Assembly: GCF_009176645.1 (NCBI RefSeq)
Contig: NZ_AP019007.1
Coordinates: 1,364,001-1,428,000 of the forward strand
Direction: 5' to 3'
Length of the DNA stretch: 64,000 nucleotides
Source of the DNA: Enterobacter oligotrophicus
GTDB lineage: Bacteria > Pseudomonadota > Gammaproteobacteria > Enterobacterales > Enterobacteriaceae
Shown piece after piece: positions 9,690 through 17,445 of this stretch. How positions within the stretch are numbered: the stretch's first letter is position 1; the number at the start of each line of letters is the position of its first letter. The notes beneath the pieces are model-generated. The model was not told where the DNA came from. It was given only the letters and a program-made list of their open reading frames with translations, and did no database searches. The translations under genes were made by a program, and so were the position numbers.

Positions 9690-10577
9690 TTATATTGTGC
9701 CCAATCTTAGCAGAATATGGGCGATAAATTCCGTTAGCTTCGGGAGCGGCCGTAAATCCTGACGCCACAACAGATGCACCGGCCTCGGTTCCGGAGTGAA
9801 ATTCTCCAGCACCCGCACCAGCCTGCCGCTTGCCAGCTCTTCCGCCACCAGCACTTCCGGTTGCAGCAACAGCCCTGCCCCGGCTCTCGCCGCCATCCGC
9901 AGCCCGTAGCCATCGTTGCATCTTAAAATCGCGTCCCGCTTCCAGCGCACCTCTCCTTCCACGCCCGGCAGCCGCCACTCGTTGCGCGCGGTCCACACCG
10001 TGTGAGAAAGACACAGATGATCCACCAGATCGGCAGGCGTTTGTGGCGTGCCGTGACGCGCTAAATAGTCCGGTGCGGCGCAGATCACCATCCGGTAGGG
10101 GCACAGGTATTTCGCCACCAGATCGTCGTTGCGAATGTCACCGATACGGATCGCCAGATCAACACCTTCATCCACCAAATCGACCATCCGGTTAGTGAGA
10201 TCCAGCTCCACCCGCACTTCCGGATAGCGCTGTAAAAACGTGGCGGTTAACGGCGCAATCACACAGCCACCAAATGAGGTCGGTGCCGTCACGCGCAACG
10301 TTCCGGCGGGAGTAGCACGCAGCCGCTCGACCGCGCGCTCAGCAATGGAGAGCTGCTCCAGTACCCGCTTCGCCTCTTCAAACCAGACGCGCCCGGCATC
10401 CGTCAGGCTCTGGCGGCGCGTATTGCGTTCCAGCAGACGCGTGCCAAGCTGCGATTCCAGCCACGCAATGTACTTGCCCACCATCACCGCCGACATCTCC
10501 AGCCGGGCTGCCGCGCCCGTAAAGCTCCCGCTTTCAACTACGGCGATAAACGTTTCCATGCCGCGAAGTTTATCCAT
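9690..10577 (-). CDS. LysR-family transcriptional regulator
   Basis: A 295-residue LysR protein. The winged helix-turn-helix is at residues 1-60 (METFIAVVESGSFTGAAARLEMS, then LLERNTRRQSLTDAG), followed by a substrate-binding domain of the CrgA/AaeR-like class with the usual APTSFGG start near residue 95. It is divergent from the short-chain dehydrogenase gene 97 bases away, the classical LysR target arrangement, and upstream of the aminotransferase on its own strand. The inducer is unknown. Confidence 0.88.
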   Translation of the reverse strand: MDKLRGMETFIAVVESGSFTGAAARLEMSAVMVGKYIAWLESQLGTRLLERNTRRQSLTDAGRVWFEEAKRVLEQLSIAERAVERLRATPAGTLRVTAPTSFGGCVIAPLTATFLQRYPEVRVELDLTNRMVDLVDEGVDLAIRIGDIRNDDLVAKYLCPYRMVICAAPDYLARHGTPQTPADLVDHLCLSHTVWTARNEWRLPGVEGEVRWKRDAILRCNDGYGLRMAARAGAGLLLQPEVLVAEELASGRLVRVLENFTPEPRPVHLLWRQDLRPLPKLTEFIAHILLRLGTI

Positions 10578-10674
10578 ATTCCGAATCTCTGGTTAGCAAT
10601 CCTCTAACTTTAGCCCAGTTTATCTGCATTTTAATTTATTAAAGAATGAAAGCTCACAACGTAAGGAGTCTGCT

Positions 10675-11277
10675 ATGAAAATCGTCATTATTGGTGCCAG
10701 CGGTACGGTCGGTCGCGCCGTAACGGAAGAGTTGGAACGTCGCCATGAGGTGATCCGGGTGGGTCGCACGCAGGGCGATCATCAGGTAGATATCACCTCA
10801 CAGGCGAGCGTACAGGCGCTGTTTGAAAAGATCGGCCCGGTGGATGCGATTGTGTCTGCCAGCGGTGGTCTCTACTTCGGCCCGCTGGAAACGATGAAAG
10901 ACAGCGATTTTAACCAGGGGCTGCAGGATAAGCTGCTCGGGCAGGTACGCCTGGCGTTGACCGGGCAACACTACCTGAACGAAGGTGGCTCGATAACACT
11001 GATTAGCGGTATTGTGGCGCACGAGCCGATAGCCCAGGGCGTGAATGCCACCACGGTAAACGCCGCGCTGGAAGGGTTTGTTCGCGCTGCTGCCTGTGAG
11101 CTGCCGCGCGCTATCCGCATCAATCTGATTAGCCCGACGGTGCTCACCGAATCCGCCGAAGCGTACGACGGCTTCTTCCCCGGCTTTGAAAGCGTCCCCG
11201 CTGCAACGGTGGCACAGGCCTATCGCCGCAGCGTGGAAGGGGTGCAGAGTGGGCGGGTATATAAAGTGGGTTATTGA
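10675..11277 (+). CDS. Short-chain dehydrogenase/reductase-like protein lacking the YxxxK motif
   Basis: A 200-residue Rossmann protein, shorter than the usual 250 of classical SDRs. The cofactor loop is IIGASGTVG (residues 4-12) and the substitute for the NNAG motif is SASGG near residue 61. A serine that aligns with the catalytic serine is present in TLISGI near 107. The catalytic YxxxK is absent: the aligned stretch reads GVNATTVNAALEGF. A group of enterobacterial SDRs has this substitution, so it may still bind NAD(P) but work differently. The gene is divergent from a LysR gene that probably regulates it. AAGGAG stands seven bases before the ATG. Confidence 0.83.
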   Translation: MKIVIIGASGTVGRAVTEELERRHEVIRVGRTQGDHQVDITSQASVQALFEKIGPVDAIVSASGGLYFGPLETMKDSDFNQGLQDKLLGQVRLALTGQHYLNEGGSITLISGIVAHEPIAQGVNATTVNAALEGFVRAAACELPRAIRINLISPTVLTESAEAYDGFFPGFESVPAATVAQAYRRSVEGVQSGRVYKVGY

Positions 11278-12005
11278 TCCTTACGGGCGGAGATGAGCAC
11301 CAGCATCGGGCGCTCTGCCTCTTCAGCCAATGCAGGCCAGGCGTCAATTTGCGCCTGCGTTGGTCCCCACTCATTGACTTCGCTTATTGTTAATCCGGCC
11401 TTGATCAGCGCGTTAAGCGTGGTGCCCAGCGTACGGTGGTATTTTATCACCCCGTCCGCCAGCCAGTTGCTGACGCGCTGGCTTTCATCCTGATAATGGT
11501 TCACGCCCCAGAACCGCTCGCCGCTGTCGTCCGTCAGCCAGCCCTGACGGGAGGCGCAGGTGTAAATCGGGTGCTCCATTGAAAAGACCAGGCTACCGCC
11601 GGGTTTGAGCGCGCGCTGAACATGGGCGAATAACGTGTCCAGTTCCGGCAGGTAGTGCAGCGCCAGCGAACTGTAGACCAGATCGAGGGTGTTCTCGTTG
11701 AGCCTGAGAGATTCCAGATCGCTACGCTGATAGTGAATCTGTGGATCGGAGGTAAGCTCCGCTGCACGGGCGAGCATCTTTTCGGAGATATCTACGCCCG
11801 TGACGTCAGACGCGCCCAGCTCACGCGCCGCGCGGCAGAACCAGCCATAGCCGCAGCCGAGATCGATAACCGCTTTGCCGGTTAAATCCGGCAGCATTGC
11901 CCTGAGCGCAGGCCACTCCGGCGCGCCGTCCAGCCCCTGCACCGAGCGCGGAAGCTGAGCGTAGCCTTCGAAAAACGCCGGGTTGTCGTAGATGTTTTGT
12001 GCCAT
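11271..12005 (-). CDS. Class I SAM-dependent methyltransferase
   Basis: About 244 residues. Motif I VIDLGCGYGWFCRAA near residue 47, the acidic GVDISEKML near 69, the post-motif stretch LDLVYSSLALHYL near 107 and the GGSLVFSMEHP segment near 138 are the standard elements of a UbiE/Methyltransf_11-type enzyme. The ATG at 12005 is preferred to the upstream one at 12047 because AGAGGGA lies just before it and because the longer version would translate part of a REP palindrome. The methyl acceptor is unknown. The 3' end overlaps the convergent SDR gene by seven bases. Confidence 0.85.
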   Translation of the reverse strand: MAQNIYDNPAFFEGYAQLPRSVQGLDGAPEWPALRAMLPDLTGKAVIDLGCGYGWFCRAARELGASDVTGVDISEKMLARAAELTSDPQIHYQRSDLESLRLNENTLDLVYSSLALHYLPELDTLFAHVQRALKPGGSLVFSMEHPIYTCASRQGWLTDDSGERFWGVNHYQDESQRVSNWLADGVIKYHRTLGTTLNALIKAGLTISEVNEWGPTQAQIDAWPALAEEAERPMLVLISARKDQ

Positions 12006-12048
12006 GGCAGATCCCTCTTTAAGAATGTGCCTGGCAGTATACGGCATT

Positions 12049-12126
12049 GCCGGGTGGCGCTGCGCTTACCCGGCCTACGATTTGAGGGGTTTGGTTGGCC
12101 GGGTAAGGCGAAGCCGCCACCCGGCA
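12049..12126. repeat. BIME: two inverted REP elements
   Basis: Two REP palindromes in opposite orientation (12049-12079 and 12097-12126), each with the GCCGGGTGGCG...TACCCGGCCTAC core, about 20 bases apart. They lie between the methyltransferase start and the amidohydrolase stop, a usual site for REP pairs at operon 3' ends, where they protect mRNA from exonucleases. Confidence 0.9.
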
Positions 12127-12130
12127 CCCA

Positions 12131-13510
12131 TCAGCCCACCGAGCCCCAGACCAGATTCCCTTTGTGGAACGTTGCGGTACGCGGAGAAATGCGCGCCACG
12201 GCTTCGGCAGAGCAGGAGGCATCCACCAGCACAAAGCTGGCGTCATCCTGCGCTTTCGGCCACACGCGTTCACCCTTTTCGTTCAGCGGCAGCACGTCGC
12301 CTGTGGCGATACCTAATGCGCGGGAAAGTGTCTGCTCGTTCGGGCGGATATAGAGTTGCGCATAGAGGTTGGCTTTTTCCAGCATGTCTCCCAGCCCATA
12401 CGGCGACCAGTGGTCGATCACGCTGTCGGTACCGGTCATGACAAACACGCCTTTATTCCGCAGTTGCTTCAGCGGCATGTGCAGGGTGCCGATGGGCACG
12501 GTAGAGGCAATGGTCACCTGCTGCGCCGCCATGCGGGTGGCGATCTCATCCACCTGCTGCTCGTTGAGCGTCGCCAGCGCAAAGGCGTGGCTAATGGTGA
12601 GTTTGCCCTTCAGTTCCGGCGTTTTCTCGACGGTTTCCACCATATAGTTCACCGCCGCCACGCCCGCCGGGCTGGTTTCGTGCAGGTGGATATCCACCCC
12701 TTTGTCGTAATCCAGCGCAATCTGGAACATAGTGTCGAGGGATTTTTCCATCGCGCCGTCCACGTTGGTCGGGTCCAGCCCCCCCACGTAATGCGCCCCG
12801 GCCTGCATCGCCTCGCGCATCAGCTTTTCAGAATTCGATAACAGCAATCCGTGCTGCGGGAACGCCACGATTTCACAGTCAAAACCTGCGCCCCGGCGCG
12901 CCAGCACCGCCTGCAGATTTTCCAGGTTTTTCAGGCCGGAAACCGGCTCAATATTGCAGTGGCTGCGGGCGATGGTCGAACCTTTCGACTGGAGCAGATC
13001 GATTAACTTTTCCGCGCGTTGCTGGGTATAAGGCTGTAGCTCCGGCAGCAGCTTTTGCTCAAGACGGATCATATCCTGAATGGTCGTTCCCGCCGGGCGA
13101 TTGAGCGAACGCCACGGGCCGCCGTAAAACGTTTTATCCAGATGGATATGCATGTCGCGCATGGCAGGCAGCATCAGCTTTCCGCCTGCATCATAGTGCG
13201 GCAGGGTGGCGTCGGCGTGGCTTTTGTTATCGCGCAGGACGATGATTTTGCCGTCTTTAATCTCCAGCGTTTTTAGCTCAGTGCGGGTGCTCGTCGCCAC
13301 GCCGCCGTCGAAATTAAATCCGGCCTCCAGCAGCACATTATCGAGGTAATAGTGTTTTGCGGTGATGTTCATCGGTTTGCCCGTTTCGCAGGTTGGCTTC
13401 GTGGTATCCGCAGCATACGCGACGGAACCTGTAGCGCCAAACAGCGCGCAGGCGGTAACCATTTTGCCGCTCTGGCTGATAAACTCGCGGCGGCTTTTGT
13501 TTTCACTCAT
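12131..13510 (-). CDS. Tat-exported amidohydrolase of the cytosine deaminase-like branch
   Basis: A 459-residue metal-dependent hydrolase. The N terminus carries a twin-arginine signal, SRREFIS at residues 6-12, then a hydrophobic stretch ending VAYA near 33, so the enzyme should fold inside and act in the periplasm. The catalytic domain has the full cytosine-deaminase-type metal site: MHIHLDKT near 114, HLHE near 268, SHA near 300 and TGTDS near 353. The ATG at 13510 was chosen because AAGGAAG precedes it; it lies one base after the carbamate kinase stop, showing coupling. It is the last gene of the FdrA/YlbE/permease/carbamate kinase operon. The substrate is unknown; a cyclic amidine or ureide such as a purine or pyrimidine derivative is inferred from the neighbours. 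Confidence 0.82.
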   Translation of the reverse strand: MSENKSRREFISQSGKMVTACALFGATGSVAYAADTTKPTCETGKPMNITAKHYYLDNVLLEAGFNFDGGVATSTRTELKTLEIKDGKIIVLRDNKSHADATLPHYDAGGKLMLPAMRDMHIHLDKTFYGGPWRSLNRPAGTTIQDMIRLEQKLLPELQPYTQQRAEKLIDLLQSKGSTIARSHCNIEPVSGLKNLENLQAVLARRGAGFDCEIVAFPQHGLLLSNSEKLMREAMQAGAHYVGGLDPTNVDGAMEKSLDTMFQIALDYDKGVDIHLHETSPAGVAAVNYMVETVEKTPELKGKLTISHAFALATLNEQQVDEIATRMAAQQVTIASTVPIGTLHMPLKQLRNKGVFVMTGTDSVIDHWSPYGLGDMLEKANLYAQLYIRPNEQTLSRALGIATGDVLPLNEKGERVWPKAQDDASFVLVDASCSAEAVARISPRTATFHKGNLVWGSVG

Positions 13511-13511
13511 C

Positions 13512-14468
13512 TTATCTTCCTTCATTCACAATATGGGTGCCGGTTTCCCCGCGCAGCGCCGCGGGCAGGCAGTCCGGCGAGGTGATGATCACGCGTCTGC
13601 CGCCGTGATGCAGGAATTCCAGCGAGGCGACGATTTTCGGCAGCATGCTGCCCGCCGGAAAATGCCCTTCTTCCCTGTAGCGCGTCATCTGCGCCACGTT
13701 CACCGTGCTCAGCGCCTGTTGATTCGGCTTGCCGAAGTGGATGCACACTTTCTCCACGCCGGTGGTGATCACCAGCACGTCGGCGCGGATCTCACGCGCC
13801 AGCAGTGCGGTGGAGAGGTCTTTATCAATCACCGCGTCAACGCTCTGGTAATCTCCCTGTTCAGTGCGAACCACCGGAATACCGCCGCCACCTGCGCCAA
13901 TCACCACGAAGCCTTTTTGCGTCAGGGTTTTGATCGCATCGGCCTCGACAATGCGCAGCGGCTGCGGGGAGGCCACCACGCGGCGATAGCCACGTCCTGA
14001 ATCCTCAACGAAATGCCAGTCCGGGTGCGCACGTTGCAGCTCGTCACGCTGCGCCTCGCTGAAAAATGCGCCGATCGGTTTCGTCGGGTGCGTAAAGCCA
14101 GGATCGTGTTTATCCACCTCCACCTGCGTGACCACCGTCACCGCTTTTTGCTCCCCGCGCGTCGCCAGGCGGTTGTTGAGCGCCTGCTGGATCAGGTAGC
14201 CGATACCGCCCTGGGTGTCTGCTACACAGTTCGCCAGCGGCGTCAGCGGCAATCCTTCCCGCTCGTGAGCAATCTCGGCGCGGCGAAGATCCAGCCCCAC
14301 CTGGGGGCCGTTTCCGTGGGTGAGCACAATGTCATAGTCGGAGGCCAGCATCTCCAGCACGGAGTCAGCCACCGCCTTTACCGCCTGCGCCTGATGCTCA
14401 ACCGACTGGCTGGCGTTGTCTTTGATAATGCTGTTGCCGCCAATGGCGACGACCATAAGCTCTTTCAT
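13512..14468 (-). CDS. Carbamate kinase (ArcC / AllK-type)
   Basis: A 318-residue amino-acid-kinase-fold enzyme of typical carbamate kinase length. The N-terminal phosphate loop is VVAIGGNSIIKD, the carbamoyl-phosphate region LTHGNGPQVGLDLRRAE sits near residues 48-64, and VIGAGGGGIPV near 195 and the DKDLSTALLA block near 218 form the nucleotide site. It would convert carbamoyl phosphate and ADP to ATP, CO2 and ammonia, recovering energy from a carbamoyl group released by the FdrA/YlbE proteins. E. coli has a carbamate kinase (YbcF/AllK) next to its fdrA-ylbE-ylbF genes. It overlaps the permease by four bases and is followed one base later by the amidohydrolase. Confidence 0.92.
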   Translation of the reverse strand: MKELMVVAIGGNSIIKDNASQSVEHQAQAVKAVADSVLEMLASDYDIVLTHGNGPQVGLDLRRAEIAHEREGLPLTPLANCVADTQGGIGYLIQQALNNRLATRGEQKAVTVVTQVEVDKHDPGFTHPTKPIGAFFSEAQRDELQRAHPDWHFVEDSGRGYRRVVASPQPLRIVEADAIKTLTQKGFVVIGAGGGGIPVVRTEQGDYQSVDAVIDKDLSTALLAREIRADVLVITTGVEKVCIHFGKPNQQALSTVNVAQMTRYREEGHFPAGSMLPKIVASLEFLHHGGRRVIITSPDCLPAALRGETGTHIVNEGR

Positions 14469-16018
14469 ACCTGCTCCTTCGCAACGGTGCCTGCTTCAGC
14501 GCTCGCCGCTTCGCGGCTGTCGAGCACATGCTTCATCACAAACATGCCGCCCATCATCAGGTAGGCCGTAACGAACATCAGCGAACTGCCTTCGGCAAAG
14601 CCCACCGCTGGCGCATGGATCACGCCAAACAGCGCCAGCAATGCACCGACCGCCGCCGCCACCGCGCCGCGCAGCGGTTTGTTGATAATGGCGAAGATGG
14701 CGATACAGCCCCAGAGCATACTGGCAAGCGGTGCGCCGTTGCCCAGATGCACCAGCCCTTCGTAATAGATGCCTTTGCTGTGCAGTACATCGGTGCCAAT
14801 TTTCGCGGCATTCGTCCCCGCCGCGCCCATCACACTGTTCATCATGGTCAGCGCCCAGTTGGCGATCCACGGGAACAGGCAGATGAAGATAACGGGCACC
14901 TCCACTTTTGGCGTTTCCCTCACCACCTGGTTGGCGGTGACAACGCCGATAAACACCAGGATCGGCACAATGGCAGTCATCGGAATGATGGCGAGCATAA
15001 ACGCCCCCAGCCCGAACAGCGGCACGATGAACATGGTTACACCAGAGGCCAGCGTGTAGCCGATGCTGGCTCCCATCGCTTTCCAGCCCGCGTGGCCGAC
15101 GTAGACCGTCACCGGGAACGGGTTACCCATCAGGCAGCCGAGCATCGACGCCAGACCGTTCGCCAGCATCACCTTGCGGGTCGGGTACTCATCCCCCGCC
15201 GCGTGGGCGCTTTCGATGTTTTCCAGGTCAAAAATGTAGTTTGCCAGCCCCAGCGGAACCGCAGACGCCAGATACGGCAGCGCGTGCGGCAAGCCCTGCA
15301 TAAAGCCTTCGATATGCACGGACGGCGGGTTAAAGCCGAAGGAGGACATGGACGCTTTAATGGCATCCGGGCTTTGCAGACCGGAGATCCACGCCAGTGC
15401 CGTACCGGCAATCAGCAGAAGCAGGCCCGTCGGGATTTTGGCGAAGATTGGCTTTTTGCCAAACCAGTTGATGAAGATCAGCAGCAGAACAATAAACGAC
15501 ACGGTGGGCGCTTCGAACGCCTGGAGCATCGGGTTCATCGCCAGCAGCAGCAGGCCCAGACCAGACAAGCACGACAGCAGCACGGTACGCGGGATCATCT
15601 TGCGAATGGTTTCCCCCAGGAACGAACCGCCCGCCAGGATCATCGCTTCGACAAAGCACCACACCAGACCGATCTGAATGGCGAAATCGGCGTCACCGGT
15701 TTGCTGATAAACCGGCATCAGGACCAGGAAGGTCACGGTAAAAATCGACGGTGCGCTGGGGCCGGACGGCAGTGCGGTAACGTCCGTTCGCCCGCTCTGG
15801 CGCGCCATCTGCAGGCCAAACCACGCATAGCAGACGCTCGCCACCAGCACCGCCAGCCCGAAGGCTGGCGCGATGCGTCCATAAACAATCTCCTTCGGGA
15901 TGCCGACGACAAAAATGAGCAGCCCCATCATGGTCAGCAAATTGGTCAGGTTGTTGGTCATCAACCCGAAATACGCCGCCCAGTCACCTCTTTTCCACTC
16001 CAGTTTCATGTTTTTCAT
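14465..16018 (-). CDS. NCS2-family permease (AzgA-like) for a nucleobase-like substrate
   Basis: A 517-residue inner membrane transporter with about 12-14 hydrophobic segments and the conserved NCS2 features TALPSGPSAP near residue 82, LGLANYIFDLENIES near 257 and the GNPFPVTVYVGHAGWKAMGAS block near 300. AzgA and related NCS2 proteins carry purines or pyrimidines by proton symport. Here it probably imports the substrate or the product of the periplasmic amidohydrolase encoded in the same operon. Its 3' end overlaps carbamate kinase by four bases and its start is 11 bases after the YlbE-like gene. A second ATG three codons in is an equally plausible start. Confidence 0.88.
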   Translation of the reverse strand: MKNMKLEWKRGDWAAYFGLMTNNLTNLLTMMGLLIFVVGIPKEIVYGRIAPAFGLAVLVASVCYAWFGLQMARQSGRTDVTALPSGPSAPSIFTVTFLVLMPVYQQTGDADFAIQIGLVWCFVEAMILAGGSFLGETIRKMIPRTVLLSCLSGLGLLLLAMNPMLQAFEAPTVSFIVLLLIFINWFGKKPIFAKIPTGLLLLIAGTALAWISGLQSPDAIKASMSSFGFNPPSVHIEGFMQGLPHALPYLASAVPLGLANYIFDLENIESAHAAGDEYPTRKVMLANGLASMLGCLMGNPFPVTVYVGHAGWKAMGASIGYTLASGVTMFIVPLFGLGAFMLAIIPMTAIVPILVFIGVVTANQVVRETPKVEVPVIFICLFPWIANWALTMMNSVMGAAGTNAAKIGTDVLHSKGIYYEGLVHLGNGAPLASMLWGCIAIFAIINKPLRGAVAAAVGALLALFGVIHAPAVGFAEGSSLMFVTAYLMMGGMFVMKHVLDSREAASAEAGTVAKEQV

Positions 16019-16029
16019 GGATGCATGCC

Positions 16030-17445
16030 TTATAAAAAGTAGCGATCGCGGAAGGTCAACAGCGCCTTTTCAAAACAGCTAAACGGCGGGTGAACGATGC
16101 CCGCCCCAATCATGCCGATACCGGCGTCTTTGTGAGCAATGGCGGTGTTGATCACCGGCAGAATGCCGCTGCCCGCCACTTTCGTGATGTCAATGGCGGT
16201 CGGGATGCCCATAAACGAGAGCAGCGGAATGGTGACGTTCGGGTTTTCGCCGAGCGTGATTTCACGCATCTGGCGGGAGAAGTCGATGGCTTCATCCACC
16301 GTACCGCCCACCAGCGCCACAATCGCCGGAGCCGTTGCCATCGCAAAGCCGCCGATGCCGTAGGTTTCGGTGATGGCGCTGTCGCCGATATCCAGCCCGG
16401 AGTCTTCCGGCTTGTAGCCTGCGAACATCGGGCCAATCACCTGCTGCGCCGGACCGGTGAACCACTGCCCCGGCAGGCCGGAGATGCGCAGGCCGAACTC
16501 GTAGCCATTGCGCGCCATAGTGGTGACCACGGTGCTGTACTCAATGCCGTGGGCGGCATCCAGCGCGGCTTTGCACATTGCCATCCACGTCGGGCCGGAG
16601 AAGTAGTCGCTGCTGGCGACAAACTCAAACACCTCGCGCTGCTGCTCGACCGGATAGCCCGCCTGAATCAGCCCCGGCGTCAGCGCCTGGATCAGCAGCG
16701 TGGTGCCCGCGTTGTTGCGATTGTGGCACTCGTCGCCCATGTGCAGCGCCTGGGCCAGCATCAGGCGCAGGTCGATTTCACCGATAATCTTCATTGCGTC
16801 GCGCAGCATCGGGCCGAGCACGTCGCGCATCCAGTTCAGGCGGTCGATCACGCTCTGGTCGTTAGCCCCCATACGCAGAATTTTTGCCATCTGCTCGCTG
16901 AGGTTGGTGAACGCGCGGTTGCCGTAGGTTTTGTTCTCAACGATGTGCATAAACATCGATGCGGAGGTGACGCCCGCCATCGAGCCGACGCAGTCGTGCT
17001 CGTGGCACGGCGAAAAGGTGATCTCTCCAGAAGCGGCCACCCGTTCGGCATCTTTAATATCTTTCGCCAGCCCTTCAAACACCAGCGCCCCGGTGACTGC
17101 CCCTTTCATGGCTCCGCACATGTTTTCCCAGGAGACAGGCGGGCCTGCGTGCAGAATGGTGGTGCGGGTCATTCCCGGCACAACGTTAATGGCCTGGTCG
17201 TAACCCACCAGCACCGGATGGGACTGAATAATGCGCTCAAGCGCAATCTTATTGGCGGCGGCGATTTTATCGGCCAGCGGTTTAGCCGCCAGTTGATCGA
17301 GGGCTTCCACCACCTGCATATTGCCCTGTCCCGGCGGCGTCCAGTCCAGTTGAGTCACGGGCACATGCTGTTTTTTGAGGTCGTCGCTAAACATCGCAAT
17401 GCCGACGTTAATCACATTCAGCGGCTGGTTAAATAAAGTCGTCAT
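16030..17445 (-). CDS. YlbE/AllG-like DUF1116 protein, putative carbamoyltransferase subunit
   Basis: A 471-residue DUF1116 protein. It shares with E. coli YlbE the blocks ILHAGPPVSWENMCG.MKGA near residue 92, FSPCHEHDCVG near 142, NRAFTNLSEQM near 173, GDSAITETYGIGGFAMATAP near 355 and INTAIAHKDAGIGMIGAGIV near 433. In E. coli FdrA, YlbE and YlbF (AllF, AllG, AllH) together form oxamate carbamoyltransferase in anaerobic allantoin degradation. The start codon overlaps the stop of the FdrA-like gene by one base (TAATG). The presence of this gene with a carbamate kinase implies transfer of a carbamoyl group to phosphate; the acceptor/donor is not known here. Confidence 0.88.
   Translation of the reverse strand: MTTLFNQPLNVINVGIAMFSDDLKKQHVPVTQLDWTPPGQGNMQVVEALDQLAAKPLADKIAAANKIALERIIQSHPVLVGYDQAINVVPGMTRTTILHAGPPVSWENMCGAMKGAVTGALVFEGLAKDIKDAERVAASGEITFSPCHEHDCVGSMAGVTSASMFMHIVENKTYGNRAFTNLSEQMAKILRMGANDQSVIDRLNWMRDVLGPMLRDAMKIIGEIDLRLMLAQALHMGDECHNRNNAGTTLLIQALTPGLIQAGYPVEQQREVFEFVASSDYFSGPTWMAMCKAALDAAHGIEYSTVVTTMARNGYEFGLRISGLPGQWFTGPAQQVIGPMFAGYKPEDSGLDIGDSAITETYGIGGFAMATAPAIVALVGGTVDEAIDFSRQMREITLGENPNVTIPLLSFMGIPTAIDITKVAGSGILPVINTAIAHKDAGIGMIGAGIVHPPFSCFEKALLTFRDRYFL

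Noticed and set aside
12049..12126. CRISPR-like repeat
   Set aside because: Only two palindromic units in opposite orientation with the REP consensus; there are no spacers.
14528..16042. 504-codon open frame on the plus strand
   Set aside because: It is antisense to the NCS2 permease, rich in His/Arg/Gln and without a family pattern; it follows from the GC-rich third positions of the real gene.
16090..17436. 448-codon open frame on the plus strand
   Set aside because: Antisense to the YlbE-like gene with low-complexity His/Arg composition and no ribosome site; a shadow of the real gene.
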